The notes beneath the pieces were generated by a model. That model was not told where the DNA came from. It did no database searches and saw only the letters and a program-made list of their open reading frames with translations. DNA of 64,000 nt from the NCBI RefSeq assembly GCF_029624655.1, contig NZ_JARRSA010000018.1, forward strand, positions 1 through 64,000, given 5' to 3'. A program made the translations under genes and the position numbers. This stretch comes from Roseicyclus salinarum (GTDB lineage Bacteria; Pseudomonadota; Alphaproteobacteria; Rhodobacterales; Rhodobacteraceae). Below are positions 18,127-27,064 of this stretch, piece after piece (the stretch's first letter is position 1; the number at the start of each line of letters is the position of its first letter).

Positions 18127-18767
18127 CCGTCCGTGGCCTGCGGGTCCATGGGCGGGCGCGCGGCTTGCGGCATCCGCGCGGCGCGGGCCTCGGCCCGGTA
18201 GCGTTCTGGATCCCAGTTGCATGCGAAGCCGTCGCCATCGGGATCGAGGCCTGCCCGGTCGCGCTCGGGCCCTTCGTTTTCGAGGAACCAGTCCTGCGCG
18301 AGGTCGGTCGTGCGGAAATCGCTGCAGCGCACCTCGGGCCGGCCCAGCCTGAGCGGGAAGCGCGCCCAGACCCGTTGGCCCACGGGGTGCGAGGTCGAGA
18401 GGGCGAAGGCCACGACATTGGCGCCGAGGACCGACATGCCTTCGGGAAGGGGCGGGGCGGTGAAGTCGTCGGCCGATGCGGCGACGGGCGGGCCGCCCTC
18501 GGCCTCGGCGATGGCGGCGGAGGCCATCCCCGCGATGTCGGTCGAGCGGGCGCCGGCGGGCGCGGCCGCGAAGGACGCGTCCGCGGGCGGCGCCACGGTC
18601 TGCGGCGGCGGACTGCGCAACGCCTCGCGGCGGGCCTGGTAGGCGGCGTAATCGCTGAAGCCGACGCCCTGTCCGACGTCGTTCGGCACAGGGCCGGGGC
18701 CGCAGGCGGCCAGTGCCAGGACCAGCGCGGCGCAGGAGGCCATGCGCGCCTTGTGCGTCCGTTTCAT
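18123..18767 (-). CDS. Predicted lipoprotein with excalibur-like C-terminus
   Basis: A 214-residue protein with start MKRTHKARMASC and lipobox ALAAC (Cys about residue 22). The middle is Ala/Pro-rich. Near the end LDPDGDGFACNWDPERYR recalls the DxDxDGxxC excalibur calcium-binding motif, and an earlier CSDF may supply the pairing Cys. Its GTGA stop overlaps the amidase start, so both may serve the cell envelope. Function unknown. Confidence 0.75.
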   Translation of the reverse strand: MKRTHKARMASCAALVLALAACGPGPVPNDVGQGVGFSDYAAYQARREALRSPPPQTVAPPADASFAAAPAGARSTDIAGMASAAIAEAEGGPPVAASADDFTAPPLPEGMSVLGANVVAFALSTSHPVGQRVWARFPLRLGRPEVRCSDFRTTDLAQDWFLENEGPERDRAGLDPDGDGFACNWDPERYRAEARAARMPQAARPPMDPQATDG

Positions 18768-18816
18768 CGCGCGACTCCGGGTGGGTTTCGCCTGCCGGTC
18801 TTCCGGTCCGAGGCTT

Positions 18817-20301
18817 CTACCACCATTTCGCGGGCTTCGCCACAAAGCCCGCCGACCGCTCGAGCGCATAGGCGGCGTTCAGCAGATCGCCCTCTTCCCA
18901 TGGTCGCCCGATGAGCTGGAGGCCAAGGGGCAGGCCGCGCCCGTCCACGCCCGTGGGCACGGCAATGCCGGGCAGACCCGCGAGGTTCACGGTCACGGTG
19001 AAGACGTCGTTGAGATACATTTCCACGGGATCGTCGTGCGTCTTGCCCAGCTCGAAGGCCGCCGAGGGCGTGGCGGGCGTCAGGATCGCGTCGATGCCGG
19101 AGGCGAAGACCTCGTCGAAGTCGCGCTTGATCAGCGCCCTGACCTTGCGCGCGCGGTTGTAGTAGGCGTCGTAGAAGCCCGCCGAAAGGACGTAGGTGCC
19201 GATCATGACGCGCCGCTTGACCTCGGCGCCGAAGCCCTCGGCGCGGGTCTTCTCGTACATCTCGGTCACGCCGTCGCCCTGTTCGAGCTTGGCGCGGTAG
19301 CCGAAGCGCACGCCGTCGTAGCGCGCGAGGTTCGACGAGGCCTCGGCCGGCGCGATGACGTAATAGGCGGGCAGGGCGTATTTCGTGTGCGGCAGCGTGA
19401 TGTCGCGCAGTTCGGCGCCCGCGTCCTTCAGCATCGCGGCGCCGTCCGACCAGAGCTTCTCGATCTCGGCGGGCATCCCCTCCATCCGGTATTCCTTCGG
19501 AATGCCGATGACCTTGCCGCGGATGTCGCCGGTCAGCAGCGCCTCGAAGTCGGGCACCGGCAGGTCTGCCGAGGTCGAATCCTTCGGGTCGTGGCCCATC
19601 ATGGCCTGCCCCATGATCGCGGCGTCCCGCACCGTCTTCGTCATCGGGCCCGCCTGGTCGAGCGACGAGGCGAAGGCGACGATGCCCCAGCGCGAGCAAC
19701 GGCCATAGGTGGGTTTGAGGCCCACCGTGCCCGTGAAGGCGGCGGGCTGGCGGATGGAGCCGCCGGTGTCCGTGCCGGTCGCGGCGAGGCAGAGATCCGC
19801 CGCCACCGCCGAGGCCGATCCGCCGGACGAGCCGCCGGGCGTCAGCGCCGCGTCCGAGCCCTGCGCGCGCCACGGGTTCACGGCGGGCCCGTAGACGCTG
19901 GTCTCGTTCGACGATCCCATCGCGAACTCGTCCATGTTCAGCTTGCCCAGCATCACCGCGCCCGCGTCGCGCAGCTGCGCGGAGACGGTCGATTCGTATT
20001 CGGGGCGGAACCCGCTGAGGATCCTTGACGCCGCCTGCGAGGGCACGCCCTCGGTGCAGAACAGGTCCTTGATGCCGACGGGGATGCCGCACATGGCGGG
20101 CGCGTCGCCCTCCTTGCGGCGCGCGTCTGCGGCGCGGGCGCGGTCGAGCGCGAGGTCCGGCGTCTTGTGCACGAAGGCGCCGAGAGCCCCCGCGCCCTCG
20201 ATCGCGCCGAGGCAGGCCTCGGTCAGCTCGACGCTCGTCACCTCGCCCCGGACAAGCGCGTCGCGCGCCTCGGCGATGGTCATTTTCGTCAGTTCGGACA
20301 T
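18817..20301 (-). CDS. gatA: Asp-tRNA(Asn)/Glu-tRNA(Gln) amidotransferase subunit A
   Basis: A 494-residue amidase-signature protein that releases ammonia from glutamine for transamidation of misacylated tRNA. The catalytic Lys lies in [10 protein letters not shown], and the Ser-cisSer pair in [15 protein letters not shown] with [12 protein letters not shown]-type context (here [11 protein letters not shown]). Length matches GatA. gatC is 60 bases upstream in the same direction; gatB is not in the window. Confidence 0.97.
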   Translation of the reverse strand: MSELTKMTIAEARDALVRGEVTSVELTEACLGAIEGAGALGAFVHKTPDLALDRARAADARRKEGDAPAMCGIPVGIKDLFCTEGVPSQAASRILSGFRPEYESTVSAQLRDAGAVMLGKLNMDEFAMGSSNETSVYGPAVNPWRAQGSDAALTPGGSSGGSASAVAADLCLAATGTDTGGSIRQPAAFTGTVGLKPTYGRCSRWGIVAFASSLDQAGPMTKTVRDAAIMGQAMMGHDPKDSTSADLPVPDFEALLTGDIRGKVIGIPKEYRMEGMPAEIEKLWSDGAAMLKDAGAELRDITLPHTKYALPAYYVIAPAEASSNLARYDGVRFGYRAKLEQGDGVTEMYEKTRAEGFGAEVKRRVMIGTYVLSAGFYDAYYNRARKVRALIKRDFDEVFASGIDAILTPATPSAAFELGKTHDDPVEMYLNDVFTVTVNLAGLPGIAVPTGVDGRGLPLGLQLIGRPWEEGDLLNAAYALERSAGFVAKPAKWW

Positions 20302-20361
20302 TCTCGTTCCTCTCGGAGCGTGGTCCCGGCGCGGCCGGGGCGGGCCTTTGCAGGGCCCTGG

Positions 20362-20649
20362 CTATTCGACGACCTTCGGCACCGCGAAGAAGCCTTCGCG
20401 CGCGTCCGGCGCGTTAGACAGGATCTTCTTCTGCTGGTTGCCGTCGGTCACGACGTCCTCGCGCCGCTTCAGCCGCATGGGCGTGACGCTGGTCATCGGC
20501 TCGACGTTCTCGACGTCGAGTTCGCCCAGCTGCTCGATGAAGCCGAGGATCGCGTTGAAATCATGCGCAAGGCCGGCAAGCTCGTCCTCTTCGACCCTGA
20601 TCCGGGCAAGCTTGGCGACCTTCGCGGCCGTCGTGATGTCGATGGACAT
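20362..20649 (-). CDS. gatC: Asp-tRNA(Asn)/Glu-tRNA(Gln) amidotransferase subunit C
   Basis: A 95-residue GatC, the small strap subunit that holds GatA and GatB together. It opens MSIDITTAAKVAKLARI and carries DFNAILGFIEQL, VEPMTSV, LREDVV-like LKRREDVV, and the end FFAVPKVVE, all standard for GatC. Start ATG 20649; first gene of gatCA. Confidence 0.97.
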   Translation of the reverse strand: MSIDITTAAKVAKLARIRVEEDELAGLAHDFNAILGFIEQLGELDVENVEPMTSVTPMRLKRREDVVTDGNQQKKILSNAPDAREGFFAVPKVVE

Positions 20650-20699
20650 GGGGCGCTGCACTCCGTCGCTCGAGGCACTCTGTCTGGTCCCGAGGCGGT

Positions 20700-21380
20700 T
20701 TAGCCGCGCGGCGGTGCCGCTGCAAGCCGCTCGGCCCCGATGGCGCGGCGGTAGATCTCGATCATCCAGAAGAGCATCATGGCGTTGAGGACGTGCCACA
20801 GGAAATGCGTGCCCACCGGCAGCGCCCCGCATAGCCGCAGGTCGGCCGAGCGCGCGGCAAGCGAGACGCACAGGAGGCCCGCGCCGATCAGGAGGCCGCG
20901 CGCGAACTCTGGCCGGACCCGGCGCAGCGCGAGGCCATAGAGCGCGATCAGAAGGGCGACCGGCCAGTAGGGCGCGGAGATCGAGAAGGCCGGCACCTGC
21001 GCGAAGGCGGTCCCGGCGAGGGCCGCGTAGGGAAAGAACAGTCCCAGCCCCAGCCACGCCGCGCCGCGCGACAGGCCGAGGACATGGCGGTTCACGGCAA
21101 AGAGGTAGACCAGTACGAAGATCGCGATCGCCGCGCTGTCGAGCAGCGCCGTCGCCACGTTGGCGAAGGTGTGGAACAGGCCCGAGGCGGCGCCGATCAG
21201 CGCAAGGACCGCCACCAGCGCGAAGCCGAGCGGCGGGGCGGGGCGGCCCAGCCGGCCAAGGGCGATCGCGGCCGCGATCACGAAGGCGAGGTTGGTGAGG
21301 GCATTGACCGGCTCGGCCCAGAGGCCGGGGCCGAGTCGCTCGCAGTAGGCGTCGAGCGGTTCGAAAATCGTCCTGTCCAT
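20700..21380 (-). CDS. Ceramidase-family seven-helix membrane protein
   Basis: A 226-residue membrane protein with about seven helices. It has the alkaline-ceramidase/CREST pattern: SGLFHTFAN (Ser and His), an Asp in ALLDSAAI, and a paired His in THFLWHVLNA, which in this superfamily bind zinc. The bacterial members are poorly characterised and hydrolysis of ceramide or another lipid amide is an inference. Start ATG 21380. Confidence 0.82.
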   Translation of the reverse strand: MDRTIFEPLDAYCERLGPGLWAEPVNALTNLAFVIAAAIALGRLGRPAPPLGFALVAVLALIGAASGLFHTFANVATALLDSAAIAIFVLVYLFAVNRHVLGLSRGAAWLGLGLFFPYAALAGTAFAQVPAFSISAPYWPVALLIALYGLALRRVRPEFARGLLIGAGLLCVSLAARSADLRLCGALPVGTHFLWHVLNAMMLFWMIEIYRRAIGAERLAAAPPRG

Positions 21381-21453
21381 GCCTTATTGCTGTCCCGTTT
21401 GAGCGCGAACTTTCGCCCGAATGTGTAAATCAACCAGTAACCAAGGAAGCGAC

Positions 21454-21711
21454 ATGGAACGAACCATCAAGATCTGGCTTTCCGTCATCTTCCCCGGCCT
21501 TCTCGGTTTCGTGGCCTCCTGCCTCGTGATCCTGCCCCAGCTGACCCTGCGCGGCCTGAGCCAGCCATGGGATATCGTCTTCGGCGTCTTCTTCGCGGGA
21601 ACCTTCGCCGTCCTGTTCTCGCGGATGCTTTCGCGTCACATCGACAGCGACGAGGACGACGTCAAGGCATCCACGGCGAAGCGGTCGCCCTTCTCGGTGC
21701 CTGCCGAATAG
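21454..21711 (+). CDS. Small two-helix membrane protein of unknown function
   Basis: An 85-residue protein with two hydrophobic segments (about residues 6-28 and 40-60) and an acidic-then-basic C-terminal tail. ATG 21454 (MERTIKIWLSV) follows CAAGGAAG, a good ribosome site, so it is preferred over the ATG at 21421. No family recognised. Confidence 0.65.
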   Translation: MERTIKIWLSVIFPGLLGFVASCLVILPQLTLRGLSQPWDIVFGVFFAGTFAVLFSRMLSRHIDSDEDDVKASTAKRSPFSVPAE

Positions 21712-21804
21712 GGCCGATCCGTCGGCCTCGGCGCAACGCCCTTTGCGTGGCGCGCCCTCGCTGGCATAAGCTTTCCCTGACGCGACAGCGCAGGGAGAGC
21801 GGCG

Positions 21805-22500
21805 ATGAAATACACATGGCTCGGCCACGCCGGCATCAGGCTTGAAATCGCGGGGCAGGTCCTGCTGATCGATCCCTGGATCGAGGGGAACCCGATGTTC
21901 CCAACCGAAGGCCGCGACGCGATGCTTGAGGGCGCGACGGCGATCCTGGTCACCCACGGACATTCCGACCACATCGGCGGCGTGCCGGATCTCGCGCGCG
22001 AGCTTGGCGTGCCGGTCTACGGCATCTACGACCTCATGTCCTGGTGGGGCAGCACGGAGCAGGGTGTGGAGACCGTGGGCTTCAACAAGGGCGGCACGGT
22101 GCGGATCGGCGACGTGGCCGTGACCATGGTGAACGCGAGCCACTCCTCGTCGATCGCGGGCCGCAACGGTCCCGTCTACACCGGCGCCGAGGCGGGCTAC
22201 ATGATCTCGGGCGAGGGGCGCACGGTCTACGTCTCGGGCGACACGGACGTGATGGCCGACATGGGCGTCCTGCAGGACCTGCACGCCCCCGAGATCGGCA
22301 TCCTCTGCGCGGGCGGGCACTTCACCATGGACATGGCGCGGGCGGCCTACGCGGCCTCGAAGCTTTTCCGCTTCGAGACCGTGATCCCGGTGCATTACCG
22401 GACCTTCCCGCTGCTGGAGCAGTCCGCCGACGCGCTGAAGGAGGCCCTGCCGGGCGTCCGCGTGCTCGACCCCGATCCGGGCGAGACGCTGGAGCTCTGA
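21805..22500 (+). CDS. Metal-dependent hydrolase, UPF0173 / MBL-fold (UlaG-like)
   Basis: A 231-residue metallo-beta-lactamase fold protein. Motifs: WLGHAGIRLE near the start, LIDPWIEGNP, the metal site THGHSDHIGGVPDLA, SGDTDVMADM, CAGGHFTMD, and IPVHYRTFPLL. UPF0173 members are cytoplasmic hydrolases of unknown substrate. Convergent with the GNAT gene 20 bases downstream. Confidence 0.9.
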   Translation: MKYTWLGHAGIRLEIAGQVLLIDPWIEGNPMFPTEGRDAMLEGATAILVTHGHSDHIGGVPDLARELGVPVYGIYDLMSWWGSTEQGVETVGFNKGGTVRIGDVAVTMVNASHSSSIAGRNGPVYTGAEAGYMISGEGRTVYVSGDTDVMADMGVLQDLHAPEIGILCAGGHFTMDMARAAYAASKLFRFETVIPVHYRTFPLLEQSADALKEALPGVRVLDPDPGETLEL

Positions 22501-22520
22501 GCCCGAGGGGCGCGGGCCCG

Positions 22521-23027
22521 TCAAAGCCCGCGCGCCATCTCCACCGCCGGAAAGCCGATGCCGGGGCGCAGCATGACCTCGACCTCGGCGCGTTCCTCGA
22601 AGCCCATCGCCCGGTAGAACGGCACCGCCGTCCGCGTCGATTGCGCCATCATCCAGGTGATGCCCTGCGCCCGCGCCTCGCGGAAGCAGCGTTCGAGGAT
22701 GTGGGCCGCGAGGCCGCGGCGAAGGGCTGCGGGATGGGTCGCGACGTGCCGCACATGGGCAAGGTCGCGGGGCCCGACGCCTCCCTGCGGTCCCGAATGG
22801 CTCCAGCCGCCCACGGCGATCGCCTCGCCCTCGGCATCCTCGGCCATGTAATAGAGCCCCGAGCGCAGCAGCGAGGGGTTCGCGCGGCTTATCAGCGGCA
22901 GGGCCGTGACCAGCACCGAAGGCGGGTAGTCGTGCTTCAGGAGCGCGGGATAGCTTTCGCGCAGCAGCGCGTCGACCTTCGGCAGGTCGCGCGACGTGGT
23001 GGGGCGGATCGTGATCTGGGACAGCAT
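22521..23027 (-). CDS. GNAT-family N-acetyltransferase
   Basis: A 168-residue acetyltransferase. The acetyl-CoA binding segment is HVATHPAALRRGLAAHILERC (motif A, with R-R-G-L-A replacing RGxGxG/A), and the C-terminal part TAVPFYRAMGFEE is the usual GNAT beta-bulge motif. Acceptor unknown. It sits 85 bases downstream of rpmG, separated by a clear terminator. Confidence 0.88.
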   Translation of the reverse strand: MLSQITIRPTTSRDLPKVDALLRESYPALLKHDYPPSVLVTALPLISRANPSLLRSGLYYMAEDAEGEAIAVGGWSHSGPQGGVGPRDLAHVRHVATHPAALRRGLAAHILERCFREARAQGITWMMAQSTRTAVPFYRAMGFEERAEVEVMLRPGIGFPAVEMARGL

Positions 23028-23058
23028 GGTCGTGCCTCTCGGGCATATCCGTGAAACG

Positions 23059-23087
23059 AAAAAGGCCGCGCAATCTCTTGCGCGGCC
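23059..23087 (-). terminator. Rho-independent terminator of rpmG
   Basis: On the minus strand a perfect 10-bp stem (GGCCGCGCAA / TTGCGCGGCC, loop of 4) is followed by a run of five U (AAAAA at 59-63 of this line on the plus strand). It lies 26 bases past the rpmG stop. Confidence 0.85.
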
Positions 23088-23112
23088 TCGGCAGTTGGAA
23101 AGTGGAGGGCGA

Positions 23113-23280
23113 TTACTTGATCTTGCCTTCCTTGTATTCCACGTGCTTGCGCGCGACGGGATCGTACTTTCGTACGGTCATCTTCTCGGTCATCGTGCGT
23201 GCGTTCTTCTTGGTCACATAGAAATGACCGGTCCCCGCGGACGAGTTCAGGCGGATCTTGATGGTGGTCGGTTTTGCCAT
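23113..23280 (-). CDS. rpmG: 50S ribosomal protein L33
   Basis: A 55-residue ribosomal protein, [20 protein letters not shown] followed by [13 protein letters not shown] and [14 protein letters not shown], the standard alphaproteobacterial L33 without the zinc-binding cysteines of the C+ form. Its own terminator follows. Start ATG 23280. Confidence 0.97.
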   Translation of the reverse strand: MAKPTTIKIRLNSSAGTGHFYVTKKNARTMTEKMTVRKYDPVARKHVEYKEGKIK

Positions 23281-23398
23281 GGTCCGGGCTCCTGCGATGT
23301 TCGGGGCGCGCGGGAACGCGATGCGTCGCGCGCTTCAATTCCTTGAGACTGCGCCTTCTACCCGAGCGCGGGCCCGAGTCAACCGTCAAAACGCGCAT

Positions 23399-24700
23399 TC
23401 AGACGAGGCCCGGCGCATACCGCCACGCAAGCCCCGCCAGCGCCATGAGCGGCAGGACAGCCAGAAGGTCCATGCGCCGCCAGAACACCAGCGCGGCGGC
23501 GACAAGCGTCAGGACGACCGCCCCGGCATCGAGACTTGCGGCGCTGGGCACCCACAGACCGATTGCGCCCGAACCGATGCGCGTCACCTCCCCGAAGACG
23601 ACGTGAAGCGCGAACCAAAGCGAGAGGTTGGCGATGACGCCCACCACAGCCGCCGTGATCGCGTCGAGCGCGCCCTGAAGGCGCGGGCGGCCCGCGATCC
23701 ATTCGACGTAAGGGGCGCCTGCGAAGATCCACAGGAAACAGGGCGCGAAGGTGGCCCAGAGCGTGACCAGCGCGGCGGCAAGGCCCATCCCCATGCCGCC
23801 GGCCTCCGCCCCGGCGATGAAGCCCACGAATTCCGTCACGAGAATGAGCGGCCCGGGCGTCGTCTCGGCCAGTCCCAGCGCGTCCATCATCTGCGCGGTG
23901 GTGAGCCAGCCGTGATCCTGCACGACCTCCTGCACCATCCAGGCCAGAACCGCGTAGGCGCCGCCGAAGGTCACGACGGCGAGCTTCGCGAAGAACAGGC
24001 CCACCTCGGCAAGCAGCCCGCCGGGGGCCGCGATCCACAGGGCTGCAAGCGGAATGAGCCAGATCGCCAACCACACCGCCACGGTGCGCGCCGTGGCGGA
24101 ATGGGGCACGCGGGGGGGTGGGGCGGCCGCGGCCTTCCCCGTCGCGCCAACCGCGCCGATGGCCGCCGCGCCCAGCACCACGATCGGGAAGGGCAGGCCG
24201 AACACGAAGAGCGCCGCGAAGGCGCCTGCCGCAAGCCCCCAGGCCAGCGGCCGGGTCAGGGCCCTGCGGCTGACGCGCAGGAGCGCCTGCGCCACGATCA
24301 CGATGACCGCCGCCTTGATCCCCAGGAACAGCGCCTCGGCCGCCGGCACGTCGCCATGGGCCGCATAGAGCGCTGCGAGCGCGAGGATCACGATCGCGCC
24401 CGGAACGACGAACAGAAGCCCGCCGATCAGCCCGCCGCGAACGCCCGCGACGCGCCAGCCGGCATAGGTGGCAAGCTGCATCGCCTCGGGGCCGGGCAGC
24501 AGCATGCAGAAGGACAGCGCCTGAAGATACTGCGTCTCGGTCAGCCAGGGCCGGACCTCGACCAGCTCGCGGTGCATCAGCGCGATCTGCGCCGCGGGCC
24601 CGCCGAAGGACAGAAGGCCGATGCGCCCGAAGACGCGGACAAGCTCGGCCGTGCCAGGCGCCTCGCCCGGCCGCGGCGCGGCAGCGTCGCTCTGCATCAT
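23399..24700 (-). CDS. chrA: Chromate efflux transporter ChrA
   Basis: A 433-residue membrane protein of the long (bidomain) CHR family, which exports chromate. Both repeats show the family motif: FGRIGLLSFGGPAAQIALMH with LPGPEAMQLATYAGWR in the first half, and FFAKLAVVTFGGAYAVLAWM with TTPGPLILVTEFVGF in the second. No chrB or other metal-resistance gene is adjacent, so a role in another anion's transport remains possible. Confidence 0.93.
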   Translation of the reverse strand: MMQSDAAAPRPGEAPGTAELVRVFGRIGLLSFGGPAAQIALMHRELVEVRPWLTETQYLQALSFCMLLPGPEAMQLATYAGWRVAGVRGGLIGGLLFVVPGAIVILALAALYAAHGDVPAAEALFLGIKAAVIVIVAQALLRVSRRALTRPLAWGLAAGAFAALFVFGLPFPIVVLGAAAIGAVGATGKAAAAPPPRVPHSATARTVAVWLAIWLIPLAALWIAAPGGLLAEVGLFFAKLAVVTFGGAYAVLAWMVQEVVQDHGWLTTAQMMDALGLAETTPGPLILVTEFVGFIAGAEAGGMGMGLAAALVTLWATFAPCFLWIFAGAPYVEWIAGRPRLQGALDAITAAVVGVIANLSLWFALHVVFGEVTRIGSGAIGLWVPSAASLDAGAVVLTLVAAALVFWRRMDLLAVLPLMALAGLAWRYAPGLV

Positions 24701-24791
24701 CGCCCTGTCACCTCCGGTCGTCGGGCTGCACCATGGCGCGGCCTAGGGCGGGCGCCAGTGAAGTTTCCATGACAGGGCGGGGCGGTACGAA

Positions 24792-24822
24792 GAAGGGCCG
24801 GAGCGCTTGGCTCCGGCCCTTC
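24792..24822. terminator. Hairpin between chrA and the Bax-inhibitor gene
   Basis: A perfect 13-bp stem (GAAGGGCCGGAGC / GCTCCGGCCCTTC) with a 5-base loop lies 22 bases past the stop of the Bax-inhibitor gene. There is only a weak U-run on either strand, so it probably ends that minus-strand transcript with modest efficiency. Confidence 0.6.
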
Positions 24823-24844
24823 GATTTCGCGTCTCGAGGAGACG

Positions 24845-25636
24845 TTATTCCTGCTGGCCCATGAACATGAGCAGGAACTGGAACATGTTCAGGAAGGCGA
24901 TGTAGAGACTGAGCGCGCCATCGATGGCCGCCTTGTCCAGCCATTCCTGATCGCCGTGGACCGCGTGGGCGACGTAGGTCGACTTGATCTCCTGCGTGTA
25001 GAAGGCCGTGAGGCCAGCGAAGATCAGGACGCCCAGCGACGAGATGGCGAACATCACTGCAGGCGATTGCAGGAAGATGTTGATGACCATAGCCACCAGA
25101 AGGCCGATCACGCCCATGATGAGGAACGTGCCCATGCCGCTGAGGTCGCGCTTCGTGGTGTAGCCCCAGAGACTGAGGGCCGCGAAGGCAATGGCGGTCA
25201 CGAGGAACGTCTGCACGATCGACACCGAGGTGAACACGAGGAAGATCGAGCTGAGCGACAGGCCCATGACGGCCGCGAAGGTGAAGAAGCCGAGGCTCAC
25301 GGCCTGAGCCGAGCCGCGCCGCATGAGTGCGCCCCAGCCGAACAGGATGAAGGCGAGCGGAGCGAACATCACGACCCAGCGCAGGGGCGTGGTGTAGATC
25401 GCCTCGCCAAGGCCCGTGAGGTACTGGCCTTCGCGCAGCGCGACGGCCGCGCCGGTCGGATCGCTCGTCACCGCGAGGTTGGCGATCGCCCAGGCCGCGC
25501 CTGCCGTGATCAGCATGCCACCGGACATGGTGGCATAGACCTTGTTCATGTGGGCGCGGAGACCCTGGTCGATTTCGGCCGGGACGGCGCCGGCACCCAT
25601 CTGCGACCGGGCCCGCATCGTCTGATTTTCAGCCAT
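24845..25636 (-). CDS. Bax inhibitor-1 / YccA family membrane protein
   Basis: A 263-residue seven-helix protein of the TMBIM/BI-1 superfamily (E. coli YccA/YbhL). The opening around GLRAHMNKVYATMSGGMLITAGAAW and the ending LYIAFLNMFQFLLMFMG are diagnostic. Family members act as pH-sensitive calcium leak channels or modulate FtsH; which applies here is unknown. ATG 25636 (MAENQTMRAR) has the ribosome site GGAGGGAAC, so the longer frame from 25678 is rejected. Confidence 0.93.
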   Translation of the reverse strand: MAENQTMRARSQMGAGAVPAEIDQGLRAHMNKVYATMSGGMLITAGAAWAIANLAVTSDPTGAAVALREGQYLTGLGEAIYTTPLRWVVMFAPLAFILFGWGALMRRGSAQAVSLGFFTFAAVMGLSLSSIFLVFTSVSIVQTFLVTAIAFAALSLWGYTTKRDLSGMGTFLIMGVIGLLVAMVINIFLQSPAVMFAISSLGVLIFAGLTAFYTQEIKSTYVAHAVHGDQEWLDKAAIDGALSLYIAFLNMFQFLLMFMGQQE

Positions 25637-25837
25637 TTGTTCCCTCCAAAAGAAACTGGTCGGATCGGACGTCGGCACATCTGGTGCGACCGTCCGCCTC
25701 GACAGCCAATATTGGCCGGGATGACGGCTTTTTCAAGAAAGACGCGCCGGACGCAGGGCGCCGGCGCGATAGTTTTTTCCTATGGGACTTTCTGCGCGGA
25801 GGACCGGCCCTTGCGGCGGGCGCAGGGGCCGGGCGCG

Positions 25838-26062
25838 TCAGAACCGCCAGTACTGCGGCACGACCCAGACCGGGCGCCGGAGCTCCTGCTGGATCTGGGT
25901 CTCGGTCAGGCCGAGGTCCTGGCGCAGGTGGTCGGGCAGCTCGGCAAGGGTGCGGCGCTGGCGCCAGACGGCGACGGCGGCGCCGATGCGGGCGGCGAGC
26001 GAGGGGTGGGCGGTGGCGGTGCGGGACGAAGCCATACCGCGGGAGGCGAGGATATCGGCCAT
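25838..26062 (-). CDS. DUF1127 family small protein
   Basis: A 74-residue protein whose C-terminal half WRQRRTLAELPDHLRQDLGLTETQIQQEL is the Arg-rich DUF1127 helix pair. In Rhodobacter relatives such proteins act in RNA turnover and phosphate/stress responses. ATG 26062 sits behind AAAGGTAAC. It is divergent from a LysR gene with 120 AT-rich bases between them. Confidence 0.85.
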   Translation of the reverse strand: MADILASRGMASSRTATAHPSLAARIGAAVAVWRQRRTLAELPDHLRQDLGLTETQIQQELRRPVWVVPQYWRF

Positions 26063-26155
26063 GGCGTTACCTTTCACATACTTGAACGCAACAGGGAGGA
26101 TCATCTTGATGCTTGATATATGCGCCCGACTTGTCCATCTTGAAAGTGAATGGTT

Positions 26156-26168
26156 TTGATGTAATCAA
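26156..26168. promoter_or_regulatory. Palindrome TTGAT-GTA-ATCAA in the DUF1127/LysR divergent region
   Basis: A perfect 5-bp inverted repeat with a 3-base centre, 15 bases before the LysR start. LysR regulators usually bind such AT-rich dyads between divergent genes, so this is a candidate autoregulatory site. It also lies close to the LysR ribosome site. Confidence 0.4.
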
Positions 26169-26182
26169 TCACGGGACGTGAT

Positions 26183-27037
26183 ATGCCGAGAAATCTCGAT
26201 CTGACCGCGATCCGCGCCTTCGTCGCGGTGGTGGACGCGGGCGGCGTGACCAAGGCGTCGGGTTTTCTGAACCTCACGCAATCCGCCGTCTCCATGCAGT
26301 TGAAGCGGCTGGAGGAGATGCTGGACGTGGCCCTGTTCGACCGCTCGGCGCGCAAGCTGTCGCTGACGGGCGCTGGCGAGCAGATGCTGGGCTACGCGCG
26401 CCGGATGCTCGACCTCAACGACGAGGTCCTGGGTCGGCTGACCGCCCCCGACTACACCGGGCAGATCACCCTCGGCGTTCCGCACGACATCGTCTACCCC
26501 GGCATCCCGCAGGTGCTGCAGCGCTTCAACACGGACTTTCCCCGGATGCGCGTGCAGCTTGTGTCGTCCTACACGTCGCGTCTGAAGGAACTGTTCGCGC
26601 GCGGCGAGATCGACGTGATCCTTACGACCGAGGATGACGCCGGGCCGGGCGGCGAGACCCTGATCGAGCAGGCGCTGGTCTGGGTCGGTGCGACCAACGG
26701 CCAGGTCTGGAAGCAGCGGCCCCTGCGCCTCGCCTTCGAGCACGCCTGCATCTTCCGGCGCGGCGTTCAGGACGCGCTGGACCGTGCCGCGATCTCTTGG
26801 GAGATGGCGGTGGAAAGCGACTCGATCCGCACCGTCGAGGCCTCCGTCGCCGCCGATCTCGCGGTTCATGCCTGCATCGAGGGGACCGAACCCCCCTATG
26901 TCGAGCGCATCGACCACAACGGCGGCCTGCCGAACCTGCCGAGGGTCAAGATCAACCTCTACCGGGCGCAGCTCGCGCGCGGGGCGCCCGTCGACGCACT
27001 GACCGACGCGATCCGGCAGGCCTTCCGCAGCATGTGA
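26183..27037 (+). CDS. LysR-family transcriptional regulator
   Basis: A 284-residue LTTR. The N-terminal winged helix (MPRNLDLTAIRAFVAVVDAG, then GGVTKASGFLNLTQSAVSMQLKRLEE) is followed by the periplasmic-binding-like effector domain from about residue 90. It is divergent from the DUF1127 gene and convergent with a quinone oxidoreductase gene, and may regulate either. The ligand is unknown. Confidence 0.92.
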   Translation: MPRNLDLTAIRAFVAVVDAGGVTKASGFLNLTQSAVSMQLKRLEEMLDVALFDRSARKLSLTGAGEQMLGYARRMLDLNDEVLGRLTAPDYTGQITLGVPHDIVYPGIPQVLQRFNTDFPRMRVQLVSSYTSRLKELFARGEIDVILTTEDDAGPGGETLIEQALVWVGATNGQVWKQRPLRLAFEHACIFRRGVQDALDRAAISWEMAVESDSIRTVEASVAADLAVHACIEGTEPPYVERIDHNGGLPNLPRVKINLYRAQLARGAPVDALTDAIRQAFRSM

Positions 27038-27064
27038 CGGCCGGGCCGACGGCGCGCCGGACGC

